Shown: positions 7,790-16,277, counted from the stretch's first letter. The stretch: 64,000 nt of DNA from Pseudolysinimonas sp051954455 (GCF_051954455.1 NZ_JBQCHS010000033.1:1-64000), one strand, 5' to 3'. The notes: generated by a model not told the origin, from the sequence alone. A program made the numbers and translations.

Positions 7790-8914
7790 TCAGCTCGAGC
7801 GCCTCCGCCGGGTGCCGAGGACGACGAGCCCGGCCCCCGCGAGGAGCGCGAAGAGCGAGGCGAGGGGGACAGCGGGCCCGACATCGACACCCGTCGCGGC
7901 CAGAGTCGGCGACCACCGGGCGAAGAACGTCGTCGAACGGGTCAGCGGCGTCGAGAAGTCCGCCGGGGTGGCGTACGACGAGTCCGTGTACCAGCCCTCG
8001 AACTGGAACCCCTCCGCGCTCGGGTCGGCCGGCCTGGTCGGCGCGGTGCCGGGCACGACGCTCTCCGGGGACGGCGCGGCGCCCTTGCCGGCGGTGTTGA
8101 ACGACAGGGTCACGTCGGCCGCGGTCCAGCGCAGCACCACGACCCCCGCCGCGCCCGGCGTGACGGTCTGCGGGTCACCCGCGAGCCCTTGCACTGCTCC
8201 CCCACCGCCGCCGCGGTTGGCCGCCGGGGCGACGACGGCCGTCGCATCCGCATTCGGGCCTCCCGCGCCGCATCCGGGCACGCCCACCGACTGCAGGGAG
8301 GTACGGGATCCGGCCGCACCACCACCGCCGTAGCAGGTGGCGTCACCGTGGAAGAGCGAGGTCGAGCCCGCGACGCTGTCGGCGGTCGCGCCGGCACCAC
8401 CGTTGGTCCCCGCGGCGGCCCCGGCGGTGCCGCCGCCACCGCCACCGCTCCCGCCGCTGTTACCGCCGGGCTTGCCGCTGCCGCTCGCGCCCCCTGTGCC
8501 GGTCGTGTCGTTTCCGTCGAGACCGTTCGCGGCCGACGCCGGCACGATCCCGCCGGTCACGGTGGTCGGCGCGTTCGAGGTCGGAACGGTCACGGTCAGC
8601 GGACCGGAACCGGTCAGGTCGACGACCTTGACCTCTCCGCCACCACCGGCTGCGTAGCCGGCGTTGCCGACCGACGCTCCCGCACCGCCGGCACCGACGA
8701 GAAGCGCCTCGAGCTTGGTCATGCTCGCTGTCGGCGTGAACTGGGCCGTGCCGGAGGTGAAGGTCTGCTCGCAGACGCCGGGCGAGATGAGGGTGCCGTC
8801 ACCGCAGGCCTCGGTCGCGGCGTTGGCGGGAGCGGCACCGACGAGCACGCCGGAGATGCTGGCCGTGGCGATCGCGGCGATGGCGGTCGAGGTACGACGG
8901 ACGGCGAGCTTCAT
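7790..8914 (-). CDS. Gly-rich cell-wall surface protein with InlB-type repeat and LAATG anchor
   Basis: 374 residues. It has a Sec signal peptide (1-33, ending PANAA), then a Gly/Ser/Thr/Ala-rich region (about 70-245) with few charges. One InlB B-repeat-like unit follows (about 267-335, EGFQFEGWYTDSSY then TFFARW). The C-terminus has LAATG (338-342), a hydrophobic helix (346-367) and RRRR. LAXTG is the motif of class E sortases in high-GC Gram-positives, so the protein is probably linked to the wall. The role may be adhesion or matrix. GGAG lies 8 bases before the ATG. No sortase gene is in the window. The repetitive sequence makes frame errors possible, but the frame is clean end to end. Confidence 0.8.
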   Translation of the reverse strand: MKLAVRRTSTAIAAIATASISGVLVGAAPANAATEACGDGTLISPGVCEQTFTSGTAQFTPTASMTKLEALLVGAGGAGASVGNAGYAAGGGGEVKVVDLTGSGPLTVTVPTSNAPTTVTGGIVPASAANGLDGNDTTGTGGASGSGKPGGNSGGSGGGGGGTAGAAAGTNGGAGATADSVAGSTSLFHGDATCYGGGGAAGSRTSLQSVGVPGCGAGGPNADATAVVAPAANRGGGGGAVQGLAGDPQTVTPGAAGVVVLRWTAADVTLSFNTAGKGAAPSPESVVPGTAPTRPADPSAEGFQFEGWYTDSSYATPADFSTPLTRSTTFFARWSPTLAATGVDVGPAVPLASLFALLAGAGLVVLGTRRRRSS

Positions 8915-9034
8915 GCGGGGGCTCCGAGCTGGGGGATCCTGGGCACCGTCACACGTCGCGTCCGGCTCCGAGGAGTATGGCAGACCGCGGCGGCGGTCGT
9001 TTCCGCACGAGGTCGTGATTGACGCGCGAACGCG

Positions 9035-9499
9035 ATGGAAGACGTCTCGATACGCGCGGGGCTGGCCTCAGACGAAGGCAGGTGCGTCGAGCTGTGGGTT
9101 CGAGCCGTCGCGCACCGCGACGGCGTTACAGAGGAGGCGGTCCGTCACCGGGCTGAGACGAAGCTCGCTCGGCGCAATCGCGTTCTCCTCGTTCTCTACG
9201 ATGTCGCCGGCGACATCCGCGGCTACTCACTCACCTTTCTTCCGGGCGATGGCGCAGCGCATCTCAGCCAGCTGGCGATCGATCCAGACTTCCAGGGCGC
9301 CGGTCACGGCCATCGGCTGCTGGTGGCGACGATGGAGCACCCCGCCCTGAAGCCTCGGAAGATGACGCTCCGTGTGCTGGCCGACAACCTGCCGGCGCGG
9401 ACCCTCTACGAACGGCTCGGATGGATCGCCGCGGACAAGGGCAGCTTCTCCGACTCGGGCCACCCCTGGGTCGGCTACTCGCTCCCCGAGCGCATGTGA
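9035..9499 (+). CDS. GNAT family N-acetyltransferase
   Basis: 154 residues with the GNAT fold. The acetyl-CoA motif A is LSQLAIDPDFQGAGHGHRLL (about 75-95), with the Q/R-x-x-G-x-G/A pattern present as QGAGHG. Motif B is LRVLADNLPARTLYERLGW (about 112-131). The substrate is unknown. The ATG at 9035 has no clear ribosome site. It may be read from a transcript starting close by, but no TANNNT box was found at the usual distance. The first codons match 13 bases of the dispersed palindromic element (GTCTCGATACGCG), probably by chance. Confidence 0.8.
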   Translation: MEDVSIRAGLASDEGRCVELWVRAVAHRDGVTEEAVRHRAETKLARRNRVLLVLYDVAGDIRGYSLTFLPGDGAAHLSQLAIDPDFQGAGHGHRLLVATMEHPALKPRKMTLRVLADNLPARTLYERLGWIAADKGSFSDSGHPWVGYSLPERM

Positions 9500-9671
9500 C
9501 AACCCATCCGGCCTGTCCCTTCGGACGCCGGCGATACGGGGTGTCGAGAGGTCCCATGAACTCGGGCGGGATCACCGCCTCTCGCGCCTCTGCGTTCGCG
9601 TCGCATCAGTCCATGACGAACCGAGAGAACAAAACCGGCGGAATCGCGGTGATCTCGGGGATTGAGTAGAG

Positions 9672-9761
9672 CGGAGACGGAGGGATTTGAACCCTCGGAC
9701 CCCCAGGAGGGGTCTCCACCTTAGCAGGGTGGTGCACTCGACCGGACTATGCGACGTCTCC
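9672..9761 (-). tRNA. tRNA-Ser (anticodon GCU)
   Basis: 90 nt on the minus strand. The acceptor stem GGAGACG pairs with CGTCTCC, followed by the discriminator G typical of serine tRNAs. The anticodon loop CTGCTAA gives GCU. The long variable arm (GGTGGAGACCCCTCCTGGGGGTCC region) is the class II feature of tRNA-Ser. The T loop GTTCAAATC is present. CCA is not encoded. It reads AGC/AGU codons. Confidence 0.95.
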
Positions 9762-9808
9762 CGGTTGCAGGGGCCAGCCTACCTGGCGGACGGCGGCCCT
9801 GCGACCAG

Positions 9809-9893
9809 CGGAGGGCGTGGGATTCGAACCCACGAATGCTTGCGCATCACCAGTTTTCAAGACTGGCTCCATCGGCCGCTCGGACAGCCCTCC
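9809..9893 (-). tRNA. tRNA-Ser (anticodon UGA)
   Basis: 85 nt on the minus strand. The acceptor stem GGAGGGC pairs with GCCCTCC, with discriminator G and no encoded CCA. The anticodon loop CTTGAAA gives UGA. The long variable arm and the T loop GTTCGAATC fit tRNA-Ser class II. It reads UCA and wobble codons. It lies 47 bp upstream of the GCU tRNA on the same strand, so the two may be co-transcribed. Confidence 0.95.
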
Positions 9894-9930
9894 AGCCCGC
9901 CACGATACCGGGCGCACCCGCGCCAGCGGC

Positions 9931-11181
9931 TCAGAAGTGGTACGCGACCGAGCAGGTGTACTGCGCCGCGGTCTGGCCCTTGAGACCCGCGATCGTCTGG
10001 CTGCCGTCCCCTGCCGAGTCGCTCGCACCCGGTGCCGGGGTGGAACTCGAGGTGGGCTTGGGCGCGTTGGGGTCGAGGGTCGAGCCCGCCGTGTCGCCGC
10101 CGACCGAGTTCGCGTCCAGTCCGATCGGCTTGTCGGCCTTGATCGCCGTGAAGAGCTCGGTGGCCAATGCTCGGCTCGGCTGCACCTTGCCCGCGTAGAT
10201 GCCCGTCCCGCCCGTCGTTCCGGGGTACTGGACGAAGACGATGTTCTGCAGCGGGATGTTCTTCAGCACCAGCGCGATCGACACGAGGGTGTCGAGGCGG
10301 GAGAAGTTGTCGCTCAGGGTGATGTTCTCGGTCGCGGCCCGCGCGATCCCGTAGACCTTCGAGACGTCGGTCAGGGTGCCGCTGCTCTTGATCTTGCGGA
10401 CGAGCGACGACAGGTACACCTGCTGCGAGTTGATGCGCCCGAGGTCGCTGCCGTCGCCGACCCCGTGCCGCGTGCGGAGGAAGGCGAGCGCCTGCGCGCC
10501 CTGGAGGGTGTGCGTTCCGGCCGACTCGATGTCGAGTCCGCTGTCCTTGTCGCGGATGGGGCCGTTGGTGCAGACGTCGACGCCGCCGACGGCGTCGGAC
10601 ATCGCGATCACACCCTCGAAGGTGATGAGGCCGGCGAAATCGACGTTCAGACCGGTCAGGCTCTGCACGGTCGCGGCGACGCACGCGAGACCGCCCAGCG
10701 AGAGCGCGTTGTTGATCGGCAGACCGCTCGCCGGTCCGCCCTTCTCGCACTTCGGGATCGGCACGACCATGTCACGGGGGATGCTGACCGCGACGGCGCT
10801 CTTCTGGTCGGCCGCGACGTGGATCAGGATGTTGACGTCGTTGAGCGCCCCCGTGCCGGCGGTGCGCACGCCGCCGCCGAGACTCCCCTGGCCGACGCGG
10901 GTGTCCGTTCCCACCAGCAGGATGTTGAATCCGCCCTTCATGGCCGCGATGTTCGGCGGCGGCCCCTGGGTGTCGGCGGCGATCGTCGCGTGCTTGACGT
11001 CCTTGGTGAGGTTCCAGGTCGCGATCGCCGCGAGCGATCCCCCCGCGACCAGCGCGACGACGACCACGGCGCCGAGCAGGCCGAGCACGGTCTTCCACAC
11101 GGCGGAGCCGGCGCCCCGGCCGTGCCGGGCGATCGTGGCGGCCCGCGGGGCGCGCTTCGAGCGGTCGCGCAGCTGGGACAC
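9931..11181 (-). CDS. LytR-CpsA-Psr (LCP) family wall glycopolymer transferase
   Basis: 416 residues. A basic cytoplasmic tail is followed by one membrane helix (about 29-55) and an extracellular LCP domain (about 80-245). Recognisable blocks are FNILLVGTDTR, GALNDVNILIHVAADQKSAVAVSIPRDM with the conserved Arg/Asp pair, and GAQALAFLRTRHG with conserved arginines. A Pro/Ser/Thr-rich tail follows (about 375-400). LCP enzymes transfer undecaprenyl-linked polymers such as teichoic acids or arabinogalactan-like chains to peptidoglycan. The start is GTG at 11181 with GGAGGAG upstream, and a TACAAT -10 box lies at 11211-11216. It is separate from the HAD-serS unit by 81 bp. Confidence 0.9.
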   Translation of the reverse strand: MSQLRDRSKRAPRAATIARHGRGAGSAVWKTVLGLLGAVVVVALVAGGSLAAIATWNLTKDVKHATIAADTQGPPPNIAAMKGGFNILLVGTDTRVGQGSLGGGVRTAGTGALNDVNILIHVAADQKSAVAVSIPRDMVVPIPKCEKGGPASGLPINNALSLGGLACVAATVQSLTGLNVDFAGLITFEGVIAMSDAVGGVDVCTNGPIRDKDSGLDIESAGTHTLQGAQALAFLRTRHGVGDGSDLGRINSQQVYLSSLVRKIKSSGTLTDVSKVYGIARAATENITLSDNFSRLDTLVSIALVLKNIPLQNIVFVQYPGTTGGTGIYAGKVQPSRALATELFTAIKADKPIGLDANSVGGDTAGSTLDPNAPKPTSSSTPAPGASDSAGDGSQTIAGLKGQTAAQYTCSVAYHF

Positions 11182-11210
11182 GGGTCTCCTCCCCGGGGAA
11201 CGAACGGTCG

Positions 11211-11216
11211 ATTGTA
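11211..11216 (-). promoter_or_regulatory. -10 box TACAAT for the LCP gene
   Basis: TACAAT on the minus strand, 29 bases before the GTG start at 11181. A leader of about 20 nt carries a good ribosome site (GGAGGAG). Confidence 0.5.
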
Positions 11217-11262
11217 CGCGGAACCCGGCCGGCCGCCCTGGGAGGGCCGTGTGCGGATCGGA

Positions 11263-12078
11263 TCAGGCCGGGAACGCCTCGTCGAGCGCCGTCGCAACGC
11301 CGTCCTCGAGATCCGTTCCCGTCACGCGGTCGGATGCGGCGATCACCTCGTCGGGCGCCTGCCCCATCGCGATGCCGACGCCCGCCCATCGGAGCATGTC
11401 GATGTCGTTGCGCCCGTCGCCGATGACGAGCGTGTTCTCGCGGGGGATGCCGAGCCGCTCGCGCACGATCTCGAGCCCGGTGGCCTTGTTGACGCCGTCC
11501 GGGGCGATGTCGAGCCACGCGGTCCAGCCCACGTTGTAGGTGACCTGGTGCAGGCCCATCCGGTCGACGACGGCGAGGAACTCCTCCGTGCCGTGGTCGG
11601 GCGAGATGACGACGACGCGCGTGGCGGGCAGCCCGAGCAGCTCGTCGAACGCCACCTGCTCGCTGTTCGCGGCGAGCGCGCCGTCGGGGAACGACCCCGC
11701 GTAGCGGAACAGGCCCTCCTCATCCTCGACCGCGTAGCTCGCGCCCGCGAGGTGCTCGCGGATCGTCGTCAGCACCTCCGACGGGTCGAACGTGTCGACG
11801 TGCACGCGGGAGTAGCCGACCGGCGCCTCTGGATCGCGGCCGAGCACGATGGCGCCGTTCGCGCTCACGACGTGCTCGGAGAGCAGGCCGAGCCGCTCGA
11901 GGATCGGCAGCGTGAGCGACACGGAGCGCCCCGTCGCGAGCATCACCTCGTGCCCGGCCGCCGCGACGCGCTGCACCGCCTCGACCACGCGGTCGGCGAG
12001 CGTGCCGTCCTCGTGCAGCACGGTGCCGTCGATGTCGAGGGCGACGAGCCAGCGGTCCTCGACGGGGAGATCGGTCAT
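11263..12078 (-). CDS. HAD-superfamily phosphatase (Cof-like)
   Basis: 271 residues. Motif I is ALDIDGTVLHEDG with the nucleophile Asp15 and the acid Asp17. Motif II is MLATGRS. Motif IV is VIGDGRNDIDMLRWAG with metal-binding aspartates, near residues 213-228. The C2-type cap between them (about 85-190) is typical of Cof/YbiV sugar-phosphate phosphatases. The substrate is unknown; this type often acts on sugar phosphates, FMN or PLP. The ATG overlaps the serS stop as ATGA, so it is translationally coupled to serS, a common arrangement in this family of bacteria. Confidence 0.88.
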   Translation of the reverse strand: MTDLPVEDRWLVALDIDGTVLHEDGTLADRVVEAVQRVAAAGHEVMLATGRSVSLTLPILERLGLLSEHVVSANGAIVLGRDPEAPVGYSRVHVDTFDPSEVLTTIREHLAGASYAVEDEEGLFRYAGSFPDGALAANSEQVAFDELLGLPATRVVVISPDHGTEEFLAVVDRMGLHQVTYNVGWTAWLDIAPDGVNKATGLEIVRERLGIPRENTLVIGDGRNDIDMLRWAGVGIAMGQAPDEVIAASDRVTGTDLEDGVATALDEAFPA

Positions 12079-13358
12079 CTGGCGACGGGCTCCAGGACCT
12101 CGAGGCCGCCGAGATAGGGGCGCAGCGCCTCCGGCACGGCGACCGAGCCATCGGGGCGCTGGTGGGTCTCGAGGATGGCGACGATCCAGCGGGTCGTGGC
12201 GAGCGTGCCGTTGAGGGTCGCGACCGGCGCGGTCCGCCCGCTCTCGGTGCGGTGCCGGATGTCGAGCCGACGGGCCTGGAAGGTCGTGCAGTTCGAGGTC
12301 GAGGTGAGCTCGCGGTAGGTGCCCTGCGTCGGCACCCACGCCTCGACGTCGTACTTGCGCGCGGCGCTCGAGCCGAGGTCGCCGGCCGCCGTGTCGATGA
12401 CGCGGTAGGTGAGGCCGAGCGACTGCAGCATCCCCTCCTGCAGAGCGAGGAGCTTCGCGTGCTCGGCCTCGGCGTCGGCGGGGTCGACGTAGCTGAACAT
12501 CTCCAGCTTCTGGAACTGGTGCACGCGGATGATGCCGCGGGTGTCCTTGCCGCCCGAGCCGGCCTCCCGCCGGTAGCAGGTCGACCAGCCGGCGTAGCGG
12601 AGCGGCCCGGCGGCGAGGTCGAGGATCTCGCCCTGGTGATAGCCGGCGAGCGCCACCTCGCTCGTGCCCGTGAGGTAGAGGTCGTCGGCCTCGAGCCGGT
12701 AGATCTCGTCGGCGTGCGATCCGAGGAATCCGGTGCCGGCCATGATCTCCGGCCGGACCAGGGTCGGCGTGATGAGCGGCGTGAAGCCGGCATCGAGCGC
12801 ACGCTGCAGGCCGAGCTGCATGATCGCGAGCTCGAGCCGCGCGCCGATGCCCTTGAGGAAGTAGAACCGGGCGCCGGACACCTTGGCCCCGCGCTCCATG
12901 TCGATCGCGTCGAGCAGCTCGCCGATCGCGAGGTGGTCGCGCGGGCCGTCTGGGTAGTCCGCCGGGTCGAACTCCGGGACCTCGCCCACGGTCTTCAGGG
13001 TGATGAAGTCGTCCTCGCCGCCGGCCGGCACCCCGTCGAGCACGATGTTGCCGATCGCGCCGGCGATGCGCGCGAAGTCCGCTTCGGCATCCGACACGCG
13101 CTGCTGCCCGGCCTTGACGCGGGCGGCGAGCTCCTGCGCCTGCGCGACGAGCGCGGCCTTCTCCTCCTTGGGCGCCTTCGCGACGACCTTGCCGAAGGCG
13201 TTCTGCTCGGCGCGGTCGCTCTCGAACGCGGTGATCGCGGCGCGGCGCGCGGCGTCGGCGGCGACCGCCTCGTCGACCAGCGCGACGGAGTCGCCGCGCA
13301 GGCGCTGGGAGGCCTTGACGACGTCCGGCGACTCGCGGAGCAGCTGCGGGTCGATCAC
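12075..13358 (-). CDS. serS: Seryl-tRNA synthetase
   Basis: 427 residues, full length. The N-terminal coiled-coil arm (about 25-105) recognises the long variable arm of tRNA-Ser. The class II core has motif 2, CYRREAGSGGKDTRGIIRVHQF, and motif 3, GDLGSSAARKYDVEAWVPTQG followed by STSNCTTFQARR. It charges tRNA-Ser (and tRNA-Sec where present). The start is GTG 13358, exactly 6 bases after a TAAGAT -10 box, so translation is probably leaderless. It shares a transcript with the HAD gene. The two tRNA-Ser genes lie about 2.2 kb downstream on the same strand. Confidence 0.97.
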   Translation of the reverse strand: MIDPQLLRESPDVVKASQRLRGDSVALVDEAVAADAARRAAITAFESDRAEQNAFGKVVAKAPKEEKAALVAQAQELAARVKAGQQRVSDAEADFARIAGAIGNIVLDGVPAGGEDDFITLKTVGEVPEFDPADYPDGPRDHLAIGELLDAIDMERGAKVSGARFYFLKGIGARLELAIMQLGLQRALDAGFTPLITPTLVRPEIMAGTGFLGSHADEIYRLEADDLYLTGTSEVALAGYHQGEILDLAAGPLRYAGWSTCYRREAGSGGKDTRGIIRVHQFQKLEMFSYVDPADAEAEHAKLLALQEGMLQSLGLTYRVIDTAAGDLGSSAARKYDVEAWVPTQGTYRELTSTSNCTTFQARRLDIRHRTESGRTAPVATLNGTLATTRWIVAILETHQRPDGSVAVPEALRPYLGGLEVLEPVAR

Positions 13359-13364
13359 CGGACC

Positions 13365-13370
13365 ATCTTA
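13365..13370 (-). promoter_or_regulatory. -10 box TAAGAT, leaderless serS
   Basis: TAAGAT on the minus strand, 6 bases before the GTG of serS. Confidence 0.6.
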
Positions 13371-13408
13371 TGGAGGCGACTCCCCGGCTCCCGACGCCGT
13401 GGCGCCGA

Positions 13409-13414
13409 TAGCCT
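13409..13414 (+). promoter_or_regulatory. -10 box TAGCCT, leaderless lipid-kinase gene
   Basis: TAGCCT, then 7 bases, then the ATG at 13422. Confidence 0.55.
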
Positions 13415-13421
13415 TACCGCC

Positions 13422-14417
13422 ATGGCCGCCCTGACAGACGAGACCCGAGCGTCTCGCTCGACGCGGCAGGCCGCCGTCGTCTACAACCCGATCAAGGTCG
13501 ACATCGACCAACTCCGCCATGCGGTCGCCGCCGCCGAGAGCCGCGAGGGCTGGCGCAAGAGCCTCTGGCTCGAGACCACGGAGGAGGATCCGGGTGTCGG
13601 GCAGGCGCGGCAGGCGGTCGCGGACGGCGCCGACGTCGTGCTGGCGGCCGGCGGCGACGGGACGGTGCGCGCCGTCGCCGAGGGGCTTCGCGGCTCGGGC
13701 GTCGCGCTCGCGCTGCTGCCCGCGGGCACGGGCAACCTGCTCGCCCGTAACCTCGACATGATCCTCACCCACATGGCCGACTCGGTGGACCTCGCCTTCG
13801 GCGGGCGCGACCGCACGATCGACGTGGGCGTCGTCGAGTTCGACCGGGCCGACGGGTCGACGGAGGAGCACTCCTTCCTCGTCATGGCGGGCTTCGGCCT
13901 CGACGCCAAGATGATCGCCAATGCCCGGCCCGAGCTGAAGGCGAGGCTCGGCTGGATCGCGTACGTCGACGCGATCGCCCGGGCACTCCGCGACACCGGC
14001 CGGGTGCGGATGCGGGTGCGCGTCGACGGCGGCGAGGAGCGGTCCGCGAGCGTGCACACCCTCATCGCCGGCAACTGCGGCGCGCTCCCCGGCAACGTGC
14101 TCCTGCTGCCCGACGCGGAGATCGACGACGGTCTCTTCGACATCGTCACGTTCCGGCCCGAGGGCTTCCTCGGCTGGGTGCAGATCTGGGCGAAGATCAC
14201 GTGGGAGAACGGCGTCCTGCGCCGCAGCTCCGTGGGCCGCAAGCTCCGCAGCAACGACCGGCAGGTGCGGGCGCTCCGCTATTACCGGGCGAAGGAGCTC
14301 GACGTGCAGCTCGAGCGGGCGGAGCAGTTCGAGCTCGACGGAGACCCGTTCGGCGAGGTGACGGCGTTCCGCCTGCGGGTGGACCACGACTCGCTGACGG
14401 TGCGCGTTCCGGCCTAA
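13422..14417 (+). CDS. Diacylglycerol/sphingoid-base kinase-like lipid kinase
   Basis: 331 residues of the DAGK_cat family (YegS/DgkB type). The nucleotide-binding motif GGDGTVRAVAEGL is at 77-89 and PAGTGNLLARN at 100-110. The C-terminal beta-sandwich ends with ELDGDPFGE, the usual conserved EXDG block. It should phosphorylate a membrane lipid such as diacylglycerol or a related alcohol using ATP. The ATG was chosen because it starts the domain and follows a -10 box at leaderless distance. It runs divergently from serS and its stop overlaps the stop of the minus-strand gene at 14414 by 4 bp. Confidence 0.88.
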   Translation: MAALTDETRASRSTRQAAVVYNPIKVDIDQLRHAVAAAESREGWRKSLWLETTEEDPGVGQARQAVADGADVVLAAGGDGTVRAVAEGLRGSGVALALLPAGTGNLLARNLDMILTHMADSVDLAFGGRDRTIDVGVVEFDRADGSTEEHSFLVMAGFGLDAKMIANARPELKARLGWIAYVDAIARALRDTGRVRMRVRVDGGEERSASVHTLIAGNCGALPGNVLLLPDAEIDDGLFDIVTFRPEGFLGWVQIWAKITWENGVLRRSSVGRKLRSNDRQVRALRYYRAKELDVQLERAEQFELDGDPFGEVTAFRLRVDHDSLTVRVPA

Positions 14418-14701
14418 GCCATTCGCGCGGCGCGCCGCAGCTCCCAGCGGAGGGCGAGCAGCGCGAGGATCGCGGCGACGGCGATGAGCGCGGCGGCCGC
14501 GAGCGGTCCGCAGATACTCTCGAGAGCTCTCACGAGACTCCCGATCCGATTCATCTCCGCGATCTGCCGATCGGACATCTGCTCGGTGATCACGAACGCC
14601 GAGTTCTCCGCGGAGAGTCGCTCGACGGCGGCGGCGAAGGCGACCACCGCCGTGCCGCAGGCCACGGCGACGACGGTCAGACCGAGAACGACCCTCCTCA
14701 T
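14414..14701 (-). CDS. Small two-helix membrane protein
   Basis: 95 residues, starting MRRVVLGLTVVAVACGTAVVAFAAAVERL (helix about 4-26). A polar extracytoplasmic segment of about 35 residues contains EQMSDRQIAEMNRIGSLV. A second helix (about 65-88) precedes the basic tail RWELRRAARMA. No family is recognised. Its ATG overlaps the stop of the upstream gene (ATGA at 14698-14701), so pheA, the DPRYDPRFQRG protein and this gene form one operon on the minus strand. Confidence 0.65.
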   Translation of the reverse strand: MRRVVLGLTVVAVACGTAVVAFAAAVERLSAENSAFVITEQMSDRQIAEMNRIGSLVRALESICGPLAAAALIAVAAILALLALRWELRRAARMA

Positions 14702-15162
14702 CGGCGACGAAACACGCCGAGCGCGACGGCCGCGATGATCGTGAGGAGCCCGGCGAGGGCGGTCCAGGGGGCGACCATCGCTTCGAACTGCGGGATCACG
14801 TACGCAGTCGGGGCGAAATCGGTCATCGGCTGGGCCAGCTGCCACATCAGGCCTCCGCTACCGAGGGTGAGGACCGCGCCCAACGCGACGAGCGCGATGC
14901 GGTACGGGTTGCGACGGCCGGGTGCCTCCTCCTCAGAGTCCGGGGCGTCAGTGCCGTCGAGGTCGGCGTGCGCCTCTGCAGCTGCCTCCGTCGCAGGGAC
15001 GACGGGCGATGGCGCGACGCTCCGTGCGGCGGTCGCGCGAGCCGGGGCCGCCCGGGTGGATGCCAGCTCTGCGGGGGGCGACGATGCCGGCCGCGGGGCC
15101 GTCGGCGGCACGGTGCCGTCCCAGCCGCGCTGGAATCGGGGGTCGTAGCGAGGATCCGTCAC
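14698..15162 (-). CDS. Proline/alanine-rich membrane protein (DPRYDPRFQRG type)
   Basis: 154 residues. The N-terminus VTDPRYDPRFQRGWDG resembles a motif common at the start of actinobacterial membrane proteins in this operon position. A low-complexity Ala/Pro/acidic region follows (to about residue 85). Two membrane helices are at about 88-108 and 128-148, ending in RRR. The function is unknown. The GTG at 15162 starts the conserved block. An upstream GTG at 15189, which overlaps the pheA stop as GTGA, would add nine residues and cannot be excluded. It is co-transcribed with pheA. Confidence 0.65.
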   Translation of the reverse strand: MTDPRYDPRFQRGWDGTVPPTAPRPASSPPAELASTRAAPARATAARSVAPSPVVPATEAAAEAHADLDGTDAPDSEEEAPGRRNPYRIALVALGAVLTLGSGGLMWQLAQPMTDFAPTAYVIPQFEAMVAPWTALAGLLTIIAAVALGVFRRR

Positions 15163-15185
15163 GAGTCCATCATGACCCCGACCGC

Positions 15186-16124
15186 TCACGAACCGGCGGC
15201 AGGCTCCTCCGAGAGCAGCCCGCGCAGCCAGTCGCGCGCCTCGATGAAGATCTCGTCGTCGTAGCGCGGCGCGGTCTCGTTGGCCACGCGATCCGCGCGC
15301 GGGTAACTGCCCAGATAAGTGACGCTCGGGCTGAACCGCTTGAGTCCGAGCAGCGCATCCGCCACCCGCTCATCGCGGATGTGTCCGTCGATGTCGATGA
15401 CGAACCGGTACCGGCCGAGCGCGTCGCCGATCGGGCGCGAGGTCAGGAGCGAGAGGTTCACGCCGCGGGTGGCGAACTGCTCGAGCATCTCGACGAGGCC
15501 GCCGGGATGGTCGTGCGGCAGCTCGACCACGACGGTCGTCTTATCGGCACCGGTGCGCTCCGGGATCGCGCGGGAGGCCGTGACGAGCACGAACCGCGTG
15601 ACCGCAGCCCGGTTGTCGGCGATGCCGGCGGCGAGCACGGAGACCGGCATGAGTCCCTCGATGCCGAGCGGGGCGATCGCCGCATCCACCTTCCCGTCGA
15701 TCAGCAGCTGCGGGGCGGCGACGTTCGAGGTGGCGATGAGGTGCTCGTGCCCCGGCAGCTCGCGGTCCAGCCACCGGTGGGTCTGCGCGTAGGCGACGGG
15801 ATGCGCCGCCACGATGTGCACGTCGGCGAGCGCCGCGCCGTCGCGGGCCACGAGCGCGAAGTCGACCGGCACGAGGTGCTCGCTCACGATCCGGAGGCCC
15901 GGGATGCCGACGAGCGCGTCCTGCGCCGCGGTCACCCCGCCCTCGATGCTGTTCTCGATCGCGATCATCGCGGCCGTCGCCCGGCCGGTCACCACGTCGT
16001 CGAGCGCCTCGCCGACGTTCGTCACGGCCCTGCGGCGCTCGGGAGCGGCATCCGCCACCTGGTCGAGGGCGGCCCAGGTGAAGGTGCCCGCGGGGCCGAG
16101 GTAGCTGTAGACGGCCTCCGACAT
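15186..16124 (-). CDS. pheA: Prephenate dehydratase
   Basis: 312 residues. The catalytic PDT domain is at 4-190: YSYLGPAGTFTWAAL at the start and NRAAVTRFVLV with the catalytic Thr-Arg-Phe at 176-178. A C-terminal ACT domain (about 195-275, including NLSLLTSRP and GRYRFVIDIDGH) should bind phenylalanine for feedback control. The enzyme converts prephenate to phenylpyruvate in phenylalanine synthesis. It is monofunctional, with no chorismate mutase domain. ATG 16124 lies 6 bases after a TAGACT -10 box, so the mRNA is probably leaderless. It leads an operon with two membrane-protein genes. Confidence 0.96.
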   Translation of the reverse strand: MSEAVYSYLGPAGTFTWAALDQVADAAPERRRAVTNVGEALDDVVTGRATAAMIAIENSIEGGVTAAQDALVGIPGLRIVSEHLVPVDFALVARDGAALADVHIVAAHPVAYAQTHRWLDRELPGHEHLIATSNVAAPQLLIDGKVDAAIAPLGIEGLMPVSVLAAGIADNRAAVTRFVLVTASRAIPERTGADKTTVVVELPHDHPGGLVEMLEQFATRGVNLSLLTSRPIGDALGRYRFVIDIDGHIRDERVADALLGLKRFSPSVTYLGSYPRADRVANETAPRYDDEIFIEARDWLRGLLSEEPAAGS

Positions 16125-16130
16125 GCGACG

Positions 16131-16136
16131 AGTCTA
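16131..16136 (-). promoter_or_regulatory. -10 box TAGACT, leaderless pheA
   Basis: TAGACT on the minus strand, 6 bases before the ATG of pheA. Confidence 0.6.
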
Positions 16137-16199
16137 GGGAGCGGGCACGACGGGGCGCCCCGTTCGCCGCGCCCCGGCCCACCCCTGGCCGCCCCGGCC

Positions 16200-16277
16200 T
16201 CGCCCTCCGCGCCCTCCCCCCTCCCCCCGCCGCCCGCCGCCCGCCGCCCCTCCCCGCCCGCCGCCGCCCCTCCCCGC
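16200..16277. repeat. C-rich low-complexity tract (CCGCCGCCC and CCCCTCCCC units)
   Basis: About 80 bases of plus-strand C runs broken by G and T, with irregular copies of CCGCCCGCCG and CCCCTCCC. The complementary G-rich strand is able to form stacked G structures. The length may vary between strains. Confidence 0.7.

Noticed and set aside
9043..9055. 13-base match to the 37-bp palindromic element at the start of the GNAT gene
   Set aside because: Only the first third of the element matches, there is no palindrome, and it lies inside a coding start rather than at a gene end. Chance is likely.
9687..10028. Open frames across the tRNA region (RGIRTHECLRI, SERPMEPVLKTGDAQ types)
   Set aside because: These are well-known false proteins made by translating tRNA-Ser genes. 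The tRNA structures explain the sequence fully.
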